Below, in pieces: positions 1 through 10,335 of a stretch of 46,317 nucleotides of DNA. This stretch comes from Candidatus Kapaibacterium sp. Its GTDB lineage: Bacteria; Bacteroidota; Ignavibacteria; Kapaibacteriales; Kapaibacteriaceae. Within the stretch, counting starts at the first letter, position 1, and the number at the start of each line of letters is the position of its first letter. The translations under genes and the position numbers were made by a program. Below the pieces are notes generated by a model. The model was not told the origin of the DNA. It saw only the letters and a list, made by a program, of their open reading frames with translations, and made no database searches. The stretch lies in the NCBI GenBank assembly GCA_018882895.1, contig VERF01000015.1, positions 1 through 46,317 of the forward strand. The letters run 5' to 3'.

Positions 1-965
1 CGGACATCTATACCAGCACGTGGGATGGCAGCGAGTGGAGCATCGCCATTCCGGTTGCCGGTGTTAACTCACCGTCCGGCGAAATGTCGCCGGTCATCGC
101 GCCCGACGGACGTACGCTCTACTTTGCCTCAAACCGCTCCGGAGGAGCCGGCGGGTTTGATATTTACGTTGCTACGGTTCAAAACGCCTCGGCCTCTAAC
201 CTCCGACGCATGCGCGAACCGATCAATTCCGCCGCTGATGAGTTGTTCTACGGTGCTCTGCCGAATTCGGATCGTGCGATGTTCAGCAGGACGACAGCAA
301 ACGGTGATTATGACAATTACACGCTGACGCCAAATCCATTCCCAGGCGAACCGGTTACGCTGGTTGAAGGTGTCGTGCGCGACGAAAAGTCCGGGGAGAT
401 GATCGGCGCTGAGATCACCATAACAGACCTAAAGACCGGCAAGCGCGTGGCGACGCTTTACAGCGACGACCAGTCGGGTGCTTATTACGCAACGCTTCCG
501 GCCGGACGTCTGTACTCGATCACCGCCTCTGCACCTGACCACATCTTCCATTCAGAACGGTATGAAGTTCCGTCCGGTGCCAAGGGGCGAACCATCACGA
601 AAGACATCGATCTGTCACCACTACGCGGTGGAGGTGGTCAACTCTTGGTCTTCTTCGACCTCGATAAGTCAGAACTGAAGTCCGAGTCAATGCCCGAACT
701 TGAGCGCGTAGTAGCCCTCCTCCGTTCCGAACTGTCCGTCCGCGTTCAGTTCGAGGGTCACACAGACGACAAAGGAACAGACGATTATAATGACGGACTT
801 TCCCAACGCCGTGCCGATGCTGTTCGCACCTTCGTCATCTCTGCGGGGATTGATGCTTCGCGCCTGACGGCAAAAGGATACGGAAAGCGCCGCCCCATGC
901 TGCGTGGTTCGACCGATGAGATCCGCCAGCAGAACCGCCGGGTAGAAATGAAGCTCACCGATTGA
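1..965 (+). CDS. OmpA-family envelope protein with PD40 repeats (5' truncated)
   Basis: The reading frame is open from base 3 and has no start in the window, so the gene begins upstream; about 320 C-terminal residues are visible. The visible order is: PD40/TolB-like propeller blades (the 'SPDGRTLYFASNR'-type pattern, here with VIAPDGRTLYFASNRSGG), a carboxypeptidase-regulatory-like beta-sandwich ('VEGVVRDEKSGEMIGAEI'), and a C-terminal OmpA domain starting near 'LLVFFDLDKSEL'. The OmpA domain keeps the peptidoglycan-binding signature (GHTDDKG, then LSQRRADAVR, then NRRVEM). Proteins of this build are common in Bacteroidota and Chlorobiota, sit in the outer membrane or periplasm and anchor to peptidoglycan. 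A specific role cannot be read from this fragment. The gene converges on ispG. Confidence 0.88.
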   Translation, partial: DIYTSTWDGSEWSIAIPVAGVNSPSGEMSPVIAPDGRTLYFASNRSGGAGGFDIYVATVQNASASNLRRMREPINSAADELFYGALPNSDRAMFSRTTANGDYDNYTLTPNPFPGEPVTLVEGVVRDEKSGEMIGAEITITDLKTGKRVATLYSDDQSGAYYATLPAGRLYSITASAPDHIFHSERYEVPSGAKGRTITKDIDLSPLRGGGGQLLVFFDLDKSELKSESMPELERVVALLRSELSVRVQFEGHTDDKGTDDYNDGLSQRRADAVRTFVISAGIDASRLTAKGYGKRRPMLRGSTDEIRQQNRRVEMKLTD

Positions 966-1026
966 TCATCCGACGAATGTGAAGCTGTTGACGGACAAGT
1001 CGTAGCCCAGCCACAACAAACTGGTC

Positions 1027-1098
1027 GTAACTAGTAACTAGTAACTAGTAACTAGTAACTAGTAACTAGTAACTAGTAACTAGTAACTAGTAACTAGT
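1027..1098. repeat. 7-bp tandem repeat, unit ACTAGTA, about 10 copies
   Basis: A perfect 7-bp period runs without interruption for about 72 bp. Each unit junction contains the palindrome ACTAGT. It lies in the 142-bp gap between the convergent OmpA-family gene and ispG, so it may be transcribed from both sides, but it does not look like a classic terminator because it lacks a GC-rich stem and a T-tract. Copy number in such arrays usually varies between strains. Confidence 0.95.
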
Positions 1099-1107
1099 TG
1101 CCGCCCC

Positions 1108-2118
1108 TCATCTCTCCACCCAGCGTTCATCATCTCTGATGATGCCGATGAGCTCTTGGACGGCGTGGGCCGATGGGACGTTGCGTTTGACGATTTCCTG
1201 GCCGCGGTAGAGGGTGATGCGGTCGGGACCGGAGCCAACATAGCCATAGTCGGCATCGGCCATCTCGCCTGGACCGTTCACGATGCAGCCCATGATGCCG
1301 ATCTTCACACCCTTGAGGTGATCGGTGTGCGAGCGAATCATTGACGTTGTTTCCTGAAGATCGAAGAGCGTTCGACCGCAGGATGGACAGCTGATGTACT
1401 CAGTCTTTGTCATGCGCGTGCGCGCCGCCTGCAGTATCCCGAAGGCTGTGCGCACCGATGTTGCCGAGTCGATCTGATCGTCCGAACGGAGGGTCAGCAT
1501 CACTGCGTCTCCGAGTCCTTCGACGAGTAAGCCCCCTACATCGGTTGAGGCATCAAGGATTCCATTCTCAAGTGATGCTTCGCTGCTATGATACTCAAGG
1601 ATGACGGGCATGTGCACGTGTGCCGACAGCATACGGTCGCCACACGCACGCATGGTGGTGTAAAAGCTCGCTTCGTTGCTACTGATCATGAGCACCACGG
1701 TTGCATCTTCAGCCAGCTCGTGCAGCACAGCATCGGAGAGCTCGTTGGCTGAACAGCGTACGACGTTCATCACTGTGTGACGCGTCTCGACGTTGCGCCA
1801 TTCGGCGATCGTGAATACAGGTACGCAGTAAAAATGATCGTCGTGCCCAAGCCAAGTCGAGACGTCCAGAAGTTGACGTGTTCCTGCCGGTGCCATGTAG
1901 GGCAGGGGGCTAGTACCCATGTAGAGAAACTCTGCAGCCTGATCGGTCATCGTCCACTTATCGGTCACGGCGTCATAGAGATGTCCGGTCGAAGCAAGGT
2001 CCTCCATTGAAGAAATTCGGACAGAGCTGAGATCAGCAACAACACGAGGAACGTTATCGTGACCAATCACGGCAACGGCATGAGTCTGACGGCGGTGATA
2101 GCTGTATGGTGATCTCAC
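1108..2118 (-). CDS. ispG: IspG (GcpE) C-terminal part: insertion domain plus 4Fe-4S domain
   Basis: This frame carries the second half of 4-hydroxy-3-methylbut-2-enyl-diphosphate synthase, the 4Fe-4S enzyme that reductively opens MEcPP to HMBPP in the MEP isoprenoid pathway. Residues 1 to about 235 correspond to the extra domain of the long plant/Bacteroidota/Chlamydia-type enzyme. The C-terminal cluster domain keeps Cys244 and Cys247 (CPSCGRT), Cys278 (MGCIVNGPGE) and Glu285, the expected cluster ligands. The start is GTG, overlapping the TGA of the upstream half as GTGA. The frame stays open upstream of that GTG. With the 300-residue N-terminal half, the total of 636 residues matches a full-length long IspG, so this is either a two-subunit enzyme made by coupled translation or one gene broken by a frameshift. 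Confidence 0.9.
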   Translation of the reverse strand: MRSPYSYHRRQTHAVAVIGHDNVPRVVADLSSVRISSMEDLASTGHLYDAVTDKWTMTDQAAEFLYMGTSPLPYMAPAGTRQLLDVSTWLGHDDHFYCVPVFTIAEWRNVETRHTVMNVVRCSANELSDAVLHELAEDATVVLMISSNEASFYTTMRACGDRMLSAHVHMPVILEYHSSEASLENGILDASTDVGGLLVEGLGDAVMLTLRSDDQIDSATSVRTAFGILQAARTRMTKTEYISCPSCGRTLFDLQETTSMIRSHTDHLKGVKIGIMGCIVNGPGEMADADYGYVGSGPDRITLYRGQEIVKRNVPSAHAVQELIGIIRDDERWVER

Positions 2119-3017
2119 TGTGCGTACCTCCGGATCAGGGCGCGTGCCACCGGGATCTCGGCCTCAGGTTCCTCGGTGAGCGATACGCGAACAGTGTCGC
2201 CCAGACCGTCCTGCAAGAGCGTGCCGATTCCAAGTGCGCTCTTAACACGTCCGTCCTCACCGTCTCCTGCCTCGGTCACACCGAGGTGCAATGGATAGGG
2301 CTTCATCTTCTGCTCGTTGAGTGTGGCAACCAGAAGACGGTAGGCGTGGATCATCACGATTGGGTTGCTCGACTTCATCGACAGGACGATGTTGTCGAAC
2401 CCCTCATCGTCAGCTATGCGAAGAAACTCAAGAGCAGATTCCACCATGCCGTGGGGCGAGTCTCCATAGCGACTCATGATGCGGTCCGAAAGCGATCCAT
2501 GATTGGTACCAATTCGCATCGCCGTGCCGTGTTCCTTACAGATCTTTACAAGGGGCACAAACCTGTCGCGGATGCGCTCAAGCTCTTCGGCATACTGCGC
2601 ATCGGTGTACTCAATGATGTTGAATTGCTTCTTATCGACATAGTTGCCCGGATTGATGCGCACCTTCTCGACGAGGCGAGCTGCAATCTCAGCGGCATTG
2701 GGTGTAAAGTGAATGTCGGCCACAAGCGGGGTAGAATAGCCCCTTGACCGCAGGCCATTGCGAATGTGCTCCAGATTCTTGGCCTCACGAATGCTTGGTG
2801 CCGTGATGCGCACCAGCTCACAGCCAACATCAATCATGCGGATGGACTGCTCGATGGTAGCCTCGGTGTCCATCGTATTGGTGGTGGTCATCGACTGCAC
2901 TCGGATAGGTGCCGATGATCCCATCGTCAGATCACCGATCTGAGCGGTGATGGTCTGCCGACGCTTGTACGTTGTGAGCGATTCGCAGTAGGGGGCTGAT
3001 GGTGCTGGGGTTGACAT
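2115..3017 (-). CDS. ispG: IspG (GcpE) N-terminal TIM-barrel part
   Basis: This 300-residue frame is the TIM-barrel domain of 4-hydroxy-3-methylbut-2-enyl-diphosphate synthase. Recognisable motifs are 'PIRVQSMTTTNT', 'VRITAPS', 'PLVADIHF', 'KVRINPGNY', 'RIGTNHGSLSDRI' and 'LGVTEAGDGEDGR'. It stops at 'RRYAQ' before the insertion and cluster domains, which are encoded in the next frame downstream (GTG overlapping this TGA). On its own it lacks all cluster cysteines and could not be active. Its ATG overlaps the TAA of the rhomboid gene by one base, so it is translated as part of the minus-strand operon. No typical slippery heptamer is visible at the junction. Assignment is secure; the state of the split is not. 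Confidence 0.9.
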   Translation of the reverse strand: MSTPAPSAPYCESLTTYKRRQTITAQIGDLTMGSSAPIRVQSMTTTNTMDTEATIEQSIRMIDVGCELVRITAPSIREAKNLEHIRNGLRSRGYSTPLVADIHFTPNAAEIAARLVEKVRINPGNYVDKKQFNIIEYTDAQYAEELERIRDRFVPLVKICKEHGTAMRIGTNHGSLSDRIMSRYGDSPHGMVESALEFLRIADDEGFDNIVLSMKSSNPIVMIHAYRLLVATLNEQKMKPYPLHLGVTEAGDGEDGRVKSALGIGTLLQDGLGDTVRVSLTEEPEAEIPVARALIRRYAQ

Positions 3018-3952
3018 TACAGCTGCCGGCTGACTTCAAAAAGAATGTTCTTCTCGCGCTCGCTCAGACCGTGATAACCGCCGTGCGAGATCTTGTCGAG
3101 GATCGCATCGATCTGTTCTTGCGAGATCGGCTCGCCGTTAACCATGAATCGCGTGGGCGTATTGCGCTGTGGCATCTCATGGACGGTAGGGGGCTCGGGG
3201 CGCCGGAAGCTCGACGTCATCGACTGCGGCATTGGGATGTCGCGGTACTCGACGTCAACGATTCCACGTCTGCCTGAATGAAAGCCTCCCGCGCCGGCAT
3301 CGACGCGTTGCATGAGTTTAGAGCCGAACTTCATCAGAAGGAATCCTCCAAGGGCGCCACCGAGGTGGGCGAAGTGGGCCACGCCATCACTGGTGTTCAT
3401 CAGACCATTCAAGAGGTCGAAGCCTGCATAGATCATCACGAAGATGCGCGCAGGGATCGGGAAGAAGAGCGGGAACATCATGATAGGCCGATCCGGGAAC
3501 GTCATACCGAAGGCAAGCAACACTCCCATGATCGAGCCCGAGGCACCGATGGTCGGCACAAGACTTCCATCAATGATCGGATGCACCGATAGATGCACCA
3601 CCGCGGCTGCGACACCGCAAAGCAGGTAATAGACCGCAAATCGCCGTGAGCCCCAGAGATGCTCGAGTTCCATGCCGAACATCCACAGGGCGAGCATGTT
3701 GAAGAACAGGTGACCAATGCCTCCGTGCATGAACTGGTACGAAAGCACCTGCCATGGGAAGAAGAGGCCGCTCTCAACAGGCCAAAGTGCAAAGACCTGT
3801 GTGATGACGTTGTCGATCGGTACGCCACCAAACGTTAATCCCGTTAGCATCAGGGCCTGAAACAGGAAGATGCCCACGTTGGAGAGCAGCAGGAACTTGA
3901 TCACAGGGGGAAAGGCGCTCAGGCCGCGCCCCTGACCATAAAATGAAGACAT
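3017..3952 (-). CDS. Rhomboid-family intramembrane serine protease
   Basis: A 311-residue integral membrane protein of the rhomboid family, which cleaves transmembrane substrates inside the inner membrane. The conserved HGGIGHLFFN motif lies at 76-85. The catalytic serine is Ser138 in GASGS, and the catalytic histidine is probably His196 in AHLGGALGG. About six hydrophobic segments fill residues 15-210. The hydrophilic tail ends in a short helical domain ('INGEPISQEQIDAIL... GLSEREKNILFEVS'-like, here beginning VNGEPISQEQID) that is common on rhomboids of Bacteroidota and relatives. The ATG lies 3 bp after pgk and the stop overlaps the ispG start, so it is co-transcribed with glycolytic and isoprenoid genes. 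The substrate cannot be predicted. Confidence 0.92.
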   Translation of the reverse strand: MSSFYGQGRGLSAFPPVIKFLLLSNVGIFLFQALMLTGLTFGGVPIDNVITQVFALWPVESGLFFPWQVLSYQFMHGGIGHLFFNMLALWMFGMELEHLWGSRRFAVYYLLCGVAAAVVHLSVHPIIDGSLVPTIGASGSIMGVLLAFGMTFPDRPIMMFPLFFPIPARIFVMIYAGFDLLNGLMNTSDGVAHFAHLGGALGGFLLMKFGSKLMQRVDAGAGGFHSGRRGIVDVEYRDIPMPQSMTSSFRRPEPPTVHEMPQRNTPTRFMVNGEPISQEQIDAILDKISHGGYHGLSEREKNILFEVSRQL

Positions 3953-3955
3953 GTT

Positions 3956-6159
<2,204 letters not shown>

Positions 6160-6173
6160 TTACTCGTAAAACA

Positions 6174-6188
6174 AGAGGTGCAAAAATA
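6174..6188 (-). promoter_or_regulatory. Possible Bacteroidota-type -7 element for gapA-pgk
   Basis: On the minus strand TATTTTTG at 6188-6181 matches the TAnnTTTG -7 consensus known from Bacteroidota and would place the transcript start about 30 bases before the gapA ATG. No convincing TTG at -33 was found, and an 8-base degenerate match can occur by chance. It is listed because this is the only gap of any size in the minus-strand operon. Confidence 0.25.
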
Positions 6189-6195
6189 CCACGCC

Positions 6196-6762
6196 TTATG
6201 GTTTCCGCACCTTGTCAGGATTGGCTTTGACGAACTCCGCCCAGGCCTGTCGCTTTGATGTTGCACCGCCCCTCTTGCCGGGGGCAGGGGGCTTGCCATT
6301 CACGGCATGACAAATCGCCACTGCAAGAGCGTCGGTGGCATCGAAGAACTGCGGAGTCTCGTCGATCTCTAAAATGGCGCGCACCATGTGCTGCACCTGC
6401 TCTTTGTCGGCCGCACCGCGGCCGGTGACGCTGCGCTTTACCTGCATGGGGGTGTATTCAAAGGGGGCGTGTCCGGCCTGGGCGCAGCAGAGCATGGCAA
6501 CTCCACGGGCATGGGCCAGCTGGACGATCGACAGAACATTCTTGGCGTAGAAGACCTTTTCCATCGCGCATTCCGTCGGATTGGTTCTGGTTATGACGGC
6601 TGTCAATCGGCTGTGGATCTCATTCAATCGCTCGGGGAAGGATGCCGTGCGACGTTTGACGGCGATGACTCCGTACTCAACCAGCCGAAGATGTGAACCC
6701 TCAACGTCGATCACGCCATAACCGCACACCACGGAACCGGGGTCAATACCAAGGATGCGCAT
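6196..6762 (-). CDS. ruvC: Crossover junction endodeoxyribonuclease RuvC
   Basis: A 188-residue Holliday-junction resolvase of the RNase H fold, acting with RuvAB to cut four-way junctions in recombination and repair. The catalytic acidic residues are visible: Asp7 in MRILGIDPGS, Glu68 in 'CAMEKVFYAKN', and Asp141/Asp144 in 'FDATDALAVAICH'. The length is typical, with a basic C-terminal tail. Its ATG directly follows the yebC stop with no gap, so the two are certainly co-transcribed. A yebC-ruvC pairing is seen in many bacterial genomes. Confidence 0.97.
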   Translation of the reverse strand: MRILGIDPGSVVCGYGVIDVEGSHLRLVEYGVIAVKRRTASFPERLNEIHSRLTAVITRTNPTECAMEKVFYAKNVLSIVQLAHARGVAMLCCAQAGHAPFEYTPMQVKRSVTGRGAADKEQVQHMVRAILEIDETPQFFDATDALAVAICHAVNGKPPAPGKRGGATSKRQAWAEFVKANPDKVRKP

Positions 6763-7485
6763 CTATTCCTCGTCAGCATTATGAAACACCTCCTGCACGT
6801 CGTCGTAATCATCAAGCACATCGAGCAGTTTATCGAGGAGTTTCACATGCTCTTCATCGGTAACGTTCACCATGGTTCCGGGCTCAAACACGATACGTTG
6901 CTCACGCACGGCAAGGCTTGCGCCAGTGAGGCTGTTGGCGCATGTGCCGAGGGTTTCGACTGGACAAAAGAAAAGCGCCCCATCGTCGATCATCACCACG
7001 TCCTCTGCACCGGCTTCCAGGCCGTGCAGAAGGAGCTCGTCTTCCGACAGCGTCGTTTCAACGCGTATCTCTCCGCGCCGTGTGAAGTTCCAGCTCACCG
7101 AATTCGTCTCACCGAGGTTGCCGCCATACTTGGAGAAGGTGGCTCTGAGATCTTGCGTGGTCCTGTTGCGATGATCTGTTGTGCAGACGACGATGATGGC
7201 CACGCCGGCCGGACCATATCCTTCGTAGATGACGTCTTCGTATGTAGTACCCTCGAGCTCTCCGGTGCCGCGCAGGATGGCGCGCTTGATCGTATCGACC
7301 GGCATTGAGACCGATCGTGCGTTTTCGATCGCCATCCGTAGTCGGGCATTCCCGTCAGGGTCGCCCCCTCCTAGCCGAGCTGCGACGATGATCTCCTTGG
7401 AGACCTTTGTAAAGAGTTTGCCCCGCTTTGCGTCTACCACGGCCTTGCGACGCTTGATGTTGGCCCATTTGCTGTGTCCTGCCAT
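6763..7485 (-). CDS. yebC: YebC/PmpR family protein (DUF28, transcription/translation factor)
   Basis: A 240-residue YebC/PmpR protein. The start is the ATG at 7485, giving the invariant MAGHSKWANIKRRK; the frame runs open further upstream but that extension overlaps the helicase gene and is not part of the family. Other motifs are 'NARLRMAIENARSVSMP', 'YEGYGPAGVAIIVVCTTD' and 'TFSKYGGNLGETNSVSWNF'. Family members bind DNA as regulators in some species; others help ribosomes through proline-rich stretches. Which applies here cannot be told from sequence. The gene sits 10 bp after the helicase gene and abuts ruvC. Confidence 0.96.
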   Translation of the reverse strand: MAGHSKWANIKRRKAVVDAKRGKLFTKVSKEIIVAARLGGGDPDGNARLRMAIENARSVSMPVDTIKRAILRGTGELEGTTYEDVIYEGYGPAGVAIIVVCTTDHRNRTTQDLRATFSKYGGNLGETNSVSWNFTRRGEIRVETTLSEDELLLHGLEAGAEDVVMIDDGALFFCPVETLGTCANSLTGASLAVREQRIVFEPGTMVNVTDEEHVKLLDKLLDVLDDYDDVQEVFHNADEE

Positions 7486-7495
7486 GACTGCAAAG

Positions 7496-10309
7496 CTACG
7501 ATGCGGCCTGACGGTGAGGAATCGACTCCATGAGACGCCGGTAGATCGGAGAGTGTGCCAGCACGGTTGGGTTGCCCACGAGAATGAACTGCTCGCGTGC
7601 ACGCGTGATGGCAACGTTGAGCTTGCGATCCACTGGCACGTCTGCCACAAGAACATCTGAGCGGATGGACTCGAGCTCCTGTTCGGTTGAAACGGACGTT
7701 CCGTAGATGATCACATCACGTTCGCTGCCCTGGAAGCGCTCCACGGTGTCTACGCTGACCTGGTCCCTTAGGTGCGAGGGGATCTGCTCGTCGAGAATAT
7801 GTCCAACCAACGTATTCTGGATCCGAAACGGAGTGATAATGCCGATGGAAGGGGGCGTGGCATCACCCGAGGCGTGCGACAGAATTCCGGCAGCGATGCC
7901 GCATACGGTGCGTGCCTCTGCCTCTAGCTGCTGCGGTGTTTCCACGTCGATCATGCATATCCGCTCGGATATCACGTCGGCCCAGGGAAGCGGCTCGGTC
8001 GACCGTTGTGATTCGCGCAGGCACGTGAGACGTCCGCCATAGAAGGCTTCTGACGGAAAGTGCATGACGTCTTGATGCATGCGTCCCTGCTGTGTGAGCA
8101 TCGCAACGGTGGCTGTGTCGTGGCGACGTTCTGCGCAACGAAGGAGGCGCTCAAAGCCCGACATCCCCAGATTCGTCATACACAGACTCTCCGGTATGCT
8201 GCGGTCGATCTTGAGAAGCTCGGCCGGCTGGCCGATCACGGCCGGAAGTTGACAATGGTCGCCGATCATGATCGTGCGCTTGCATCGGGCCAGAGTACCA
8301 ATCAGCTGTGGCTCCACGATCTGCGAAGCCTCGTCGACGATGACGGTGTCGAAGCTGCGGAAGGCGAAGATCTCGCTGCTGGAATTCAGCGATGCCACTG
8401 TGGCCACGATCACCCTGGCGCGGCTGATTTCGTCTGCCAGTCTCACCGGATCGAGCTCACGCGCCAGACGTGGAATCGAACCCTCGCCGGTTGCTCCCTC
8501 GAGGCTGCCGTGACGAAGGAATGACACACCGTTACGCTCCAGCACATCGCAGATCTCGTTAGCTGCGCGGTTCGTGTATGCCAGCGCCAGAACCCGATGC
8601 CCGTCGAGCCGAAGCAGCTCCTGCACGATTGCCCTGAGCACGGCCGAGGTCTTGCCTGAGCCCGGGGGGCCCTGGATCAGAAACAGTTCCCGGGCGGCGA
8701 CGGCACGCTCCACCACGGATCGCTGCACATCGGTCAGGTTCTCGGCCACCGACGCCGAGGGAGTGTCGTGACAGGGGGCTGCAAGGCCGAGAAGGACATC
8801 GCGCCTGCGTTGGTCGGCATCGATAAGAGACCGAATTGATGTCGATACGGACCTGACATTTTGGTCAATCACGTCATGCTCTATCATCCATGTCTGGCCA
8901 TCCTGGTCAAGGACATTGGCATACTTGTTCCGGAGCGAGACGCTGACATGCGTTGCGTCGATCGAGCGCACGCTGCCTTTGTAGACCTCAAGGCCCGCGG
9001 CCTGCCTGTCGCCCGACGTCATATCCGACATTTCCCGCAATACGATCGAATCGCCCTTACGGATCGCCGTGGCCACCGTTTGCGGCGAGCGATGAAAGGT
9101 CAGATGCATTGCTTCGAGATTCGATCGCTCCAGGTCAAGCTTCATTTCGCAGATGACATTTGGGGAGCTCCGACGCTCGGCCTCGGTCTGCCTCCAAAGA
9201 TCTGCCGCGCACCATCCCGAGCCCCCTCCAAGTCGGCTGGTAAGACTCTCGTTGGTTGCCATGCGGATCCATTCGGCGATGATGTTCTTCTCCTCATTAC
9301 GCAGGCCCTGCAGCCGTTCAGAGAGCAGCTTGACGTCTTGATACTCGTAGCTCGAAATGCCAGGCATTCCCGACGGTCCGGCGATCACCCGTCGAAGCAT
9401 GGTCATATCTGAGCGGCGTATGCGCAGTTCATTCAATACAACGGCGTTGCGGGCATCGATGAGCCAGCCAAGAGAGGCGTAGACGTCTGTGACGTCGCGA
9501 AGGGGGCGTTGCTCGTCGGTGATATACCAGAGTCGAGCCGCGATCGACTGCATGGGCGTGCCCGCTGCCATGAGGAGGGCAACATAGCTGGCTGCCTGAG
9601 CCTGATGATCATGCCTGACCTCGTGGGGAGCCTTCCCGGCTTTGAGTTCTATCACCTCAATATCCCCACCGCGGCGAATAACAATGTCGGCCCTACCCTG
9701 AAGGCCAAGTATGGGGGAGATCAGGAAGGGTTCAAGGACCACCTGAGCCCCCTGCCATGAGTCGACCATGCGACGCAGCGGCGTCAGTAGATCGCGCACC
9801 GATGTGAGAAGACCCTCATACTCGGCACGGTTCAGTGCCAAGGCTGCCACAGCAAGGGGGCGCGTCTGCACCGCCTCTTGCAGAAGTTCCTCGTCCGTGG
9901 ACGCTGGACGGCGTACCAGCACGTCGAGGGCGGCATTGATGATGTTGCCCTTGACCAATGGCGCGCTTACCTGACCCGTTTGTCGGAGCCGTTTGGTGGC
10001 TATGGTGCTGTCGTCGGATCCGCCGGCAGTCACAAACGATGATGCCTCAGTCACATCCACAGCATAGTCAGGCTCAAGAACCACCACCGGGAGCGCTGAG
10101 ACTTCCGGGTGGCGGCTGAAGAATGTTACTCTGCTGTTTATGAGTGTTGCTTCGGCAAGCGCCCTATCGCTACCGAAGTGCCGGCCAATTGGGAAGGGAA
10201 GGGGCAGCCCCTTGGAATCATCCTCGGTCTCAACCAGAACTTGGTCGGCAGAGGTGATCCCCGTAATGCGGCCGAATCGCACCGCTTTGATGTCCAAGTG
10301 AGCGCTCAT
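7496..10309 (-). CDS. Dna2-like PD-(D/E)XK nuclease fused to superfamily 1 helicase
   Basis: A 937-residue two-part enzyme. The N-terminal half holds a Cas4/Dna2-type PD-(D/E)XK nuclease core: Asp208 in GRADIVIRRG, Glu221-x-Lys223 in 'IEVIELKAGK', then the QAQAASY motif near 237-242. The C-terminal half is an SF1 (UPF1/Dna2-type) helicase: Walker A GPPGSGKT at 547-554, 'ALAYTNRAAN', the DEAS box in 'TVIVDEASQIVEP', 'MIGDHCQLPAV', 'GIITPFRIQ', 'VERFQGSERDVII' and 'LNVAITRAREQFILVG'. Dna2-type enzymes process DNA ends and flaps. The gene starts 26 bp after recJ and precedes yebC-ruvC, which supports a repair role. No four-cysteine iron-sulfur cluster is obvious, unlike eukaryotic Dna2. The substrate is unknown. 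Confidence 0.9.
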   Translation of the reverse strand: MSAHLDIKAVRFGRITGITSADQVLVETEDDSKGLPLPFPIGRHFGSDRALAEATLINSRVTFFSRHPEVSALPVVVLEPDYAVDVTEASSFVTAGGSDDSTIATKRLRQTGQVSAPLVKGNIINAALDVLVRRPASTDEELLQEAVQTRPLAVAALALNRAEYEGLLTSVRDLLTPLRRMVDSWQGAQVVLEPFLISPILGLQGRADIVIRRGGDIEVIELKAGKAPHEVRHDHQAQAASYVALLMAAGTPMQSIAARLWYITDEQRPLRDVTDVYASLGWLIDARNAVVLNELRIRRSDMTMLRRVIAGPSGMPGISSYEYQDVKLLSERLQGLRNEEKNIIAEWIRMATNESLTSRLGGGSGWCAADLWRQTEAERRSSPNVICEMKLDLERSNLEAMHLTFHRSPQTVATAIRKGDSIVLREMSDMTSGDRQAAGLEVYKGSVRSIDATHVSVSLRNKYANVLDQDGQTWMIEHDVIDQNVRSVSTSIRSLIDADQRRRDVLLGLAAPCHDTPSASVAENLTDVQRSVVERAVAARELFLIQGPPGSGKTSAVLRAIVQELLRLDGHRVLALAYTNRAANEICDVLERNGVSFLRHGSLEGATGEGSIPRLARELDPVRLADEISRARVIVATVASLNSSSEIFAFRSFDTVIVDEASQIVEPQLIGTLARCKRTIMIGDHCQLPAVIGQPAELLKIDRSIPESLCMTNLGMSGFERLLRCAERRHDTATVAMLTQQGRMHQDVMHFPSEAFYGGRLTCLRESQRSTEPLPWADVISERICMIDVETPQQLEAEARTVCGIAAGILSHASGDATPPSIGIITPFRIQNTLVGHILDEQIPSHLRDQVSVDTVERFQGSERDVIIYGTSVSTEQELESIRSDVLVADVPVDRKLNVAITRAREQFILVGNPTVLAHSPIYRRLMESIPHRQAAS

Positions 10310-10335
10310 GCATCGCGGACGAACCAGCCGCTAAT

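Noticed and set aside
1027-1098. CRISPR array
   Set aside because: The unit is only 7 bp with no spacers, and there are no cas genes. It is a simple tandem repeat.
2115-2125. Programmed ribosomal frameshift site joining the two ispG halves
   Set aside because: The bases before the stop do not form an X-XXY-YYZ slippery heptamer and no strong downstream hairpin was found. Coupled reinitiation or a sequence error explains it more simply.
7486-7656. 57-residue N-terminal extension of YebC
   Set aside because: The family starts at MAGHSKW (ATG 7485). The extension is the out-of-frame shadow of the helicase C-terminus.
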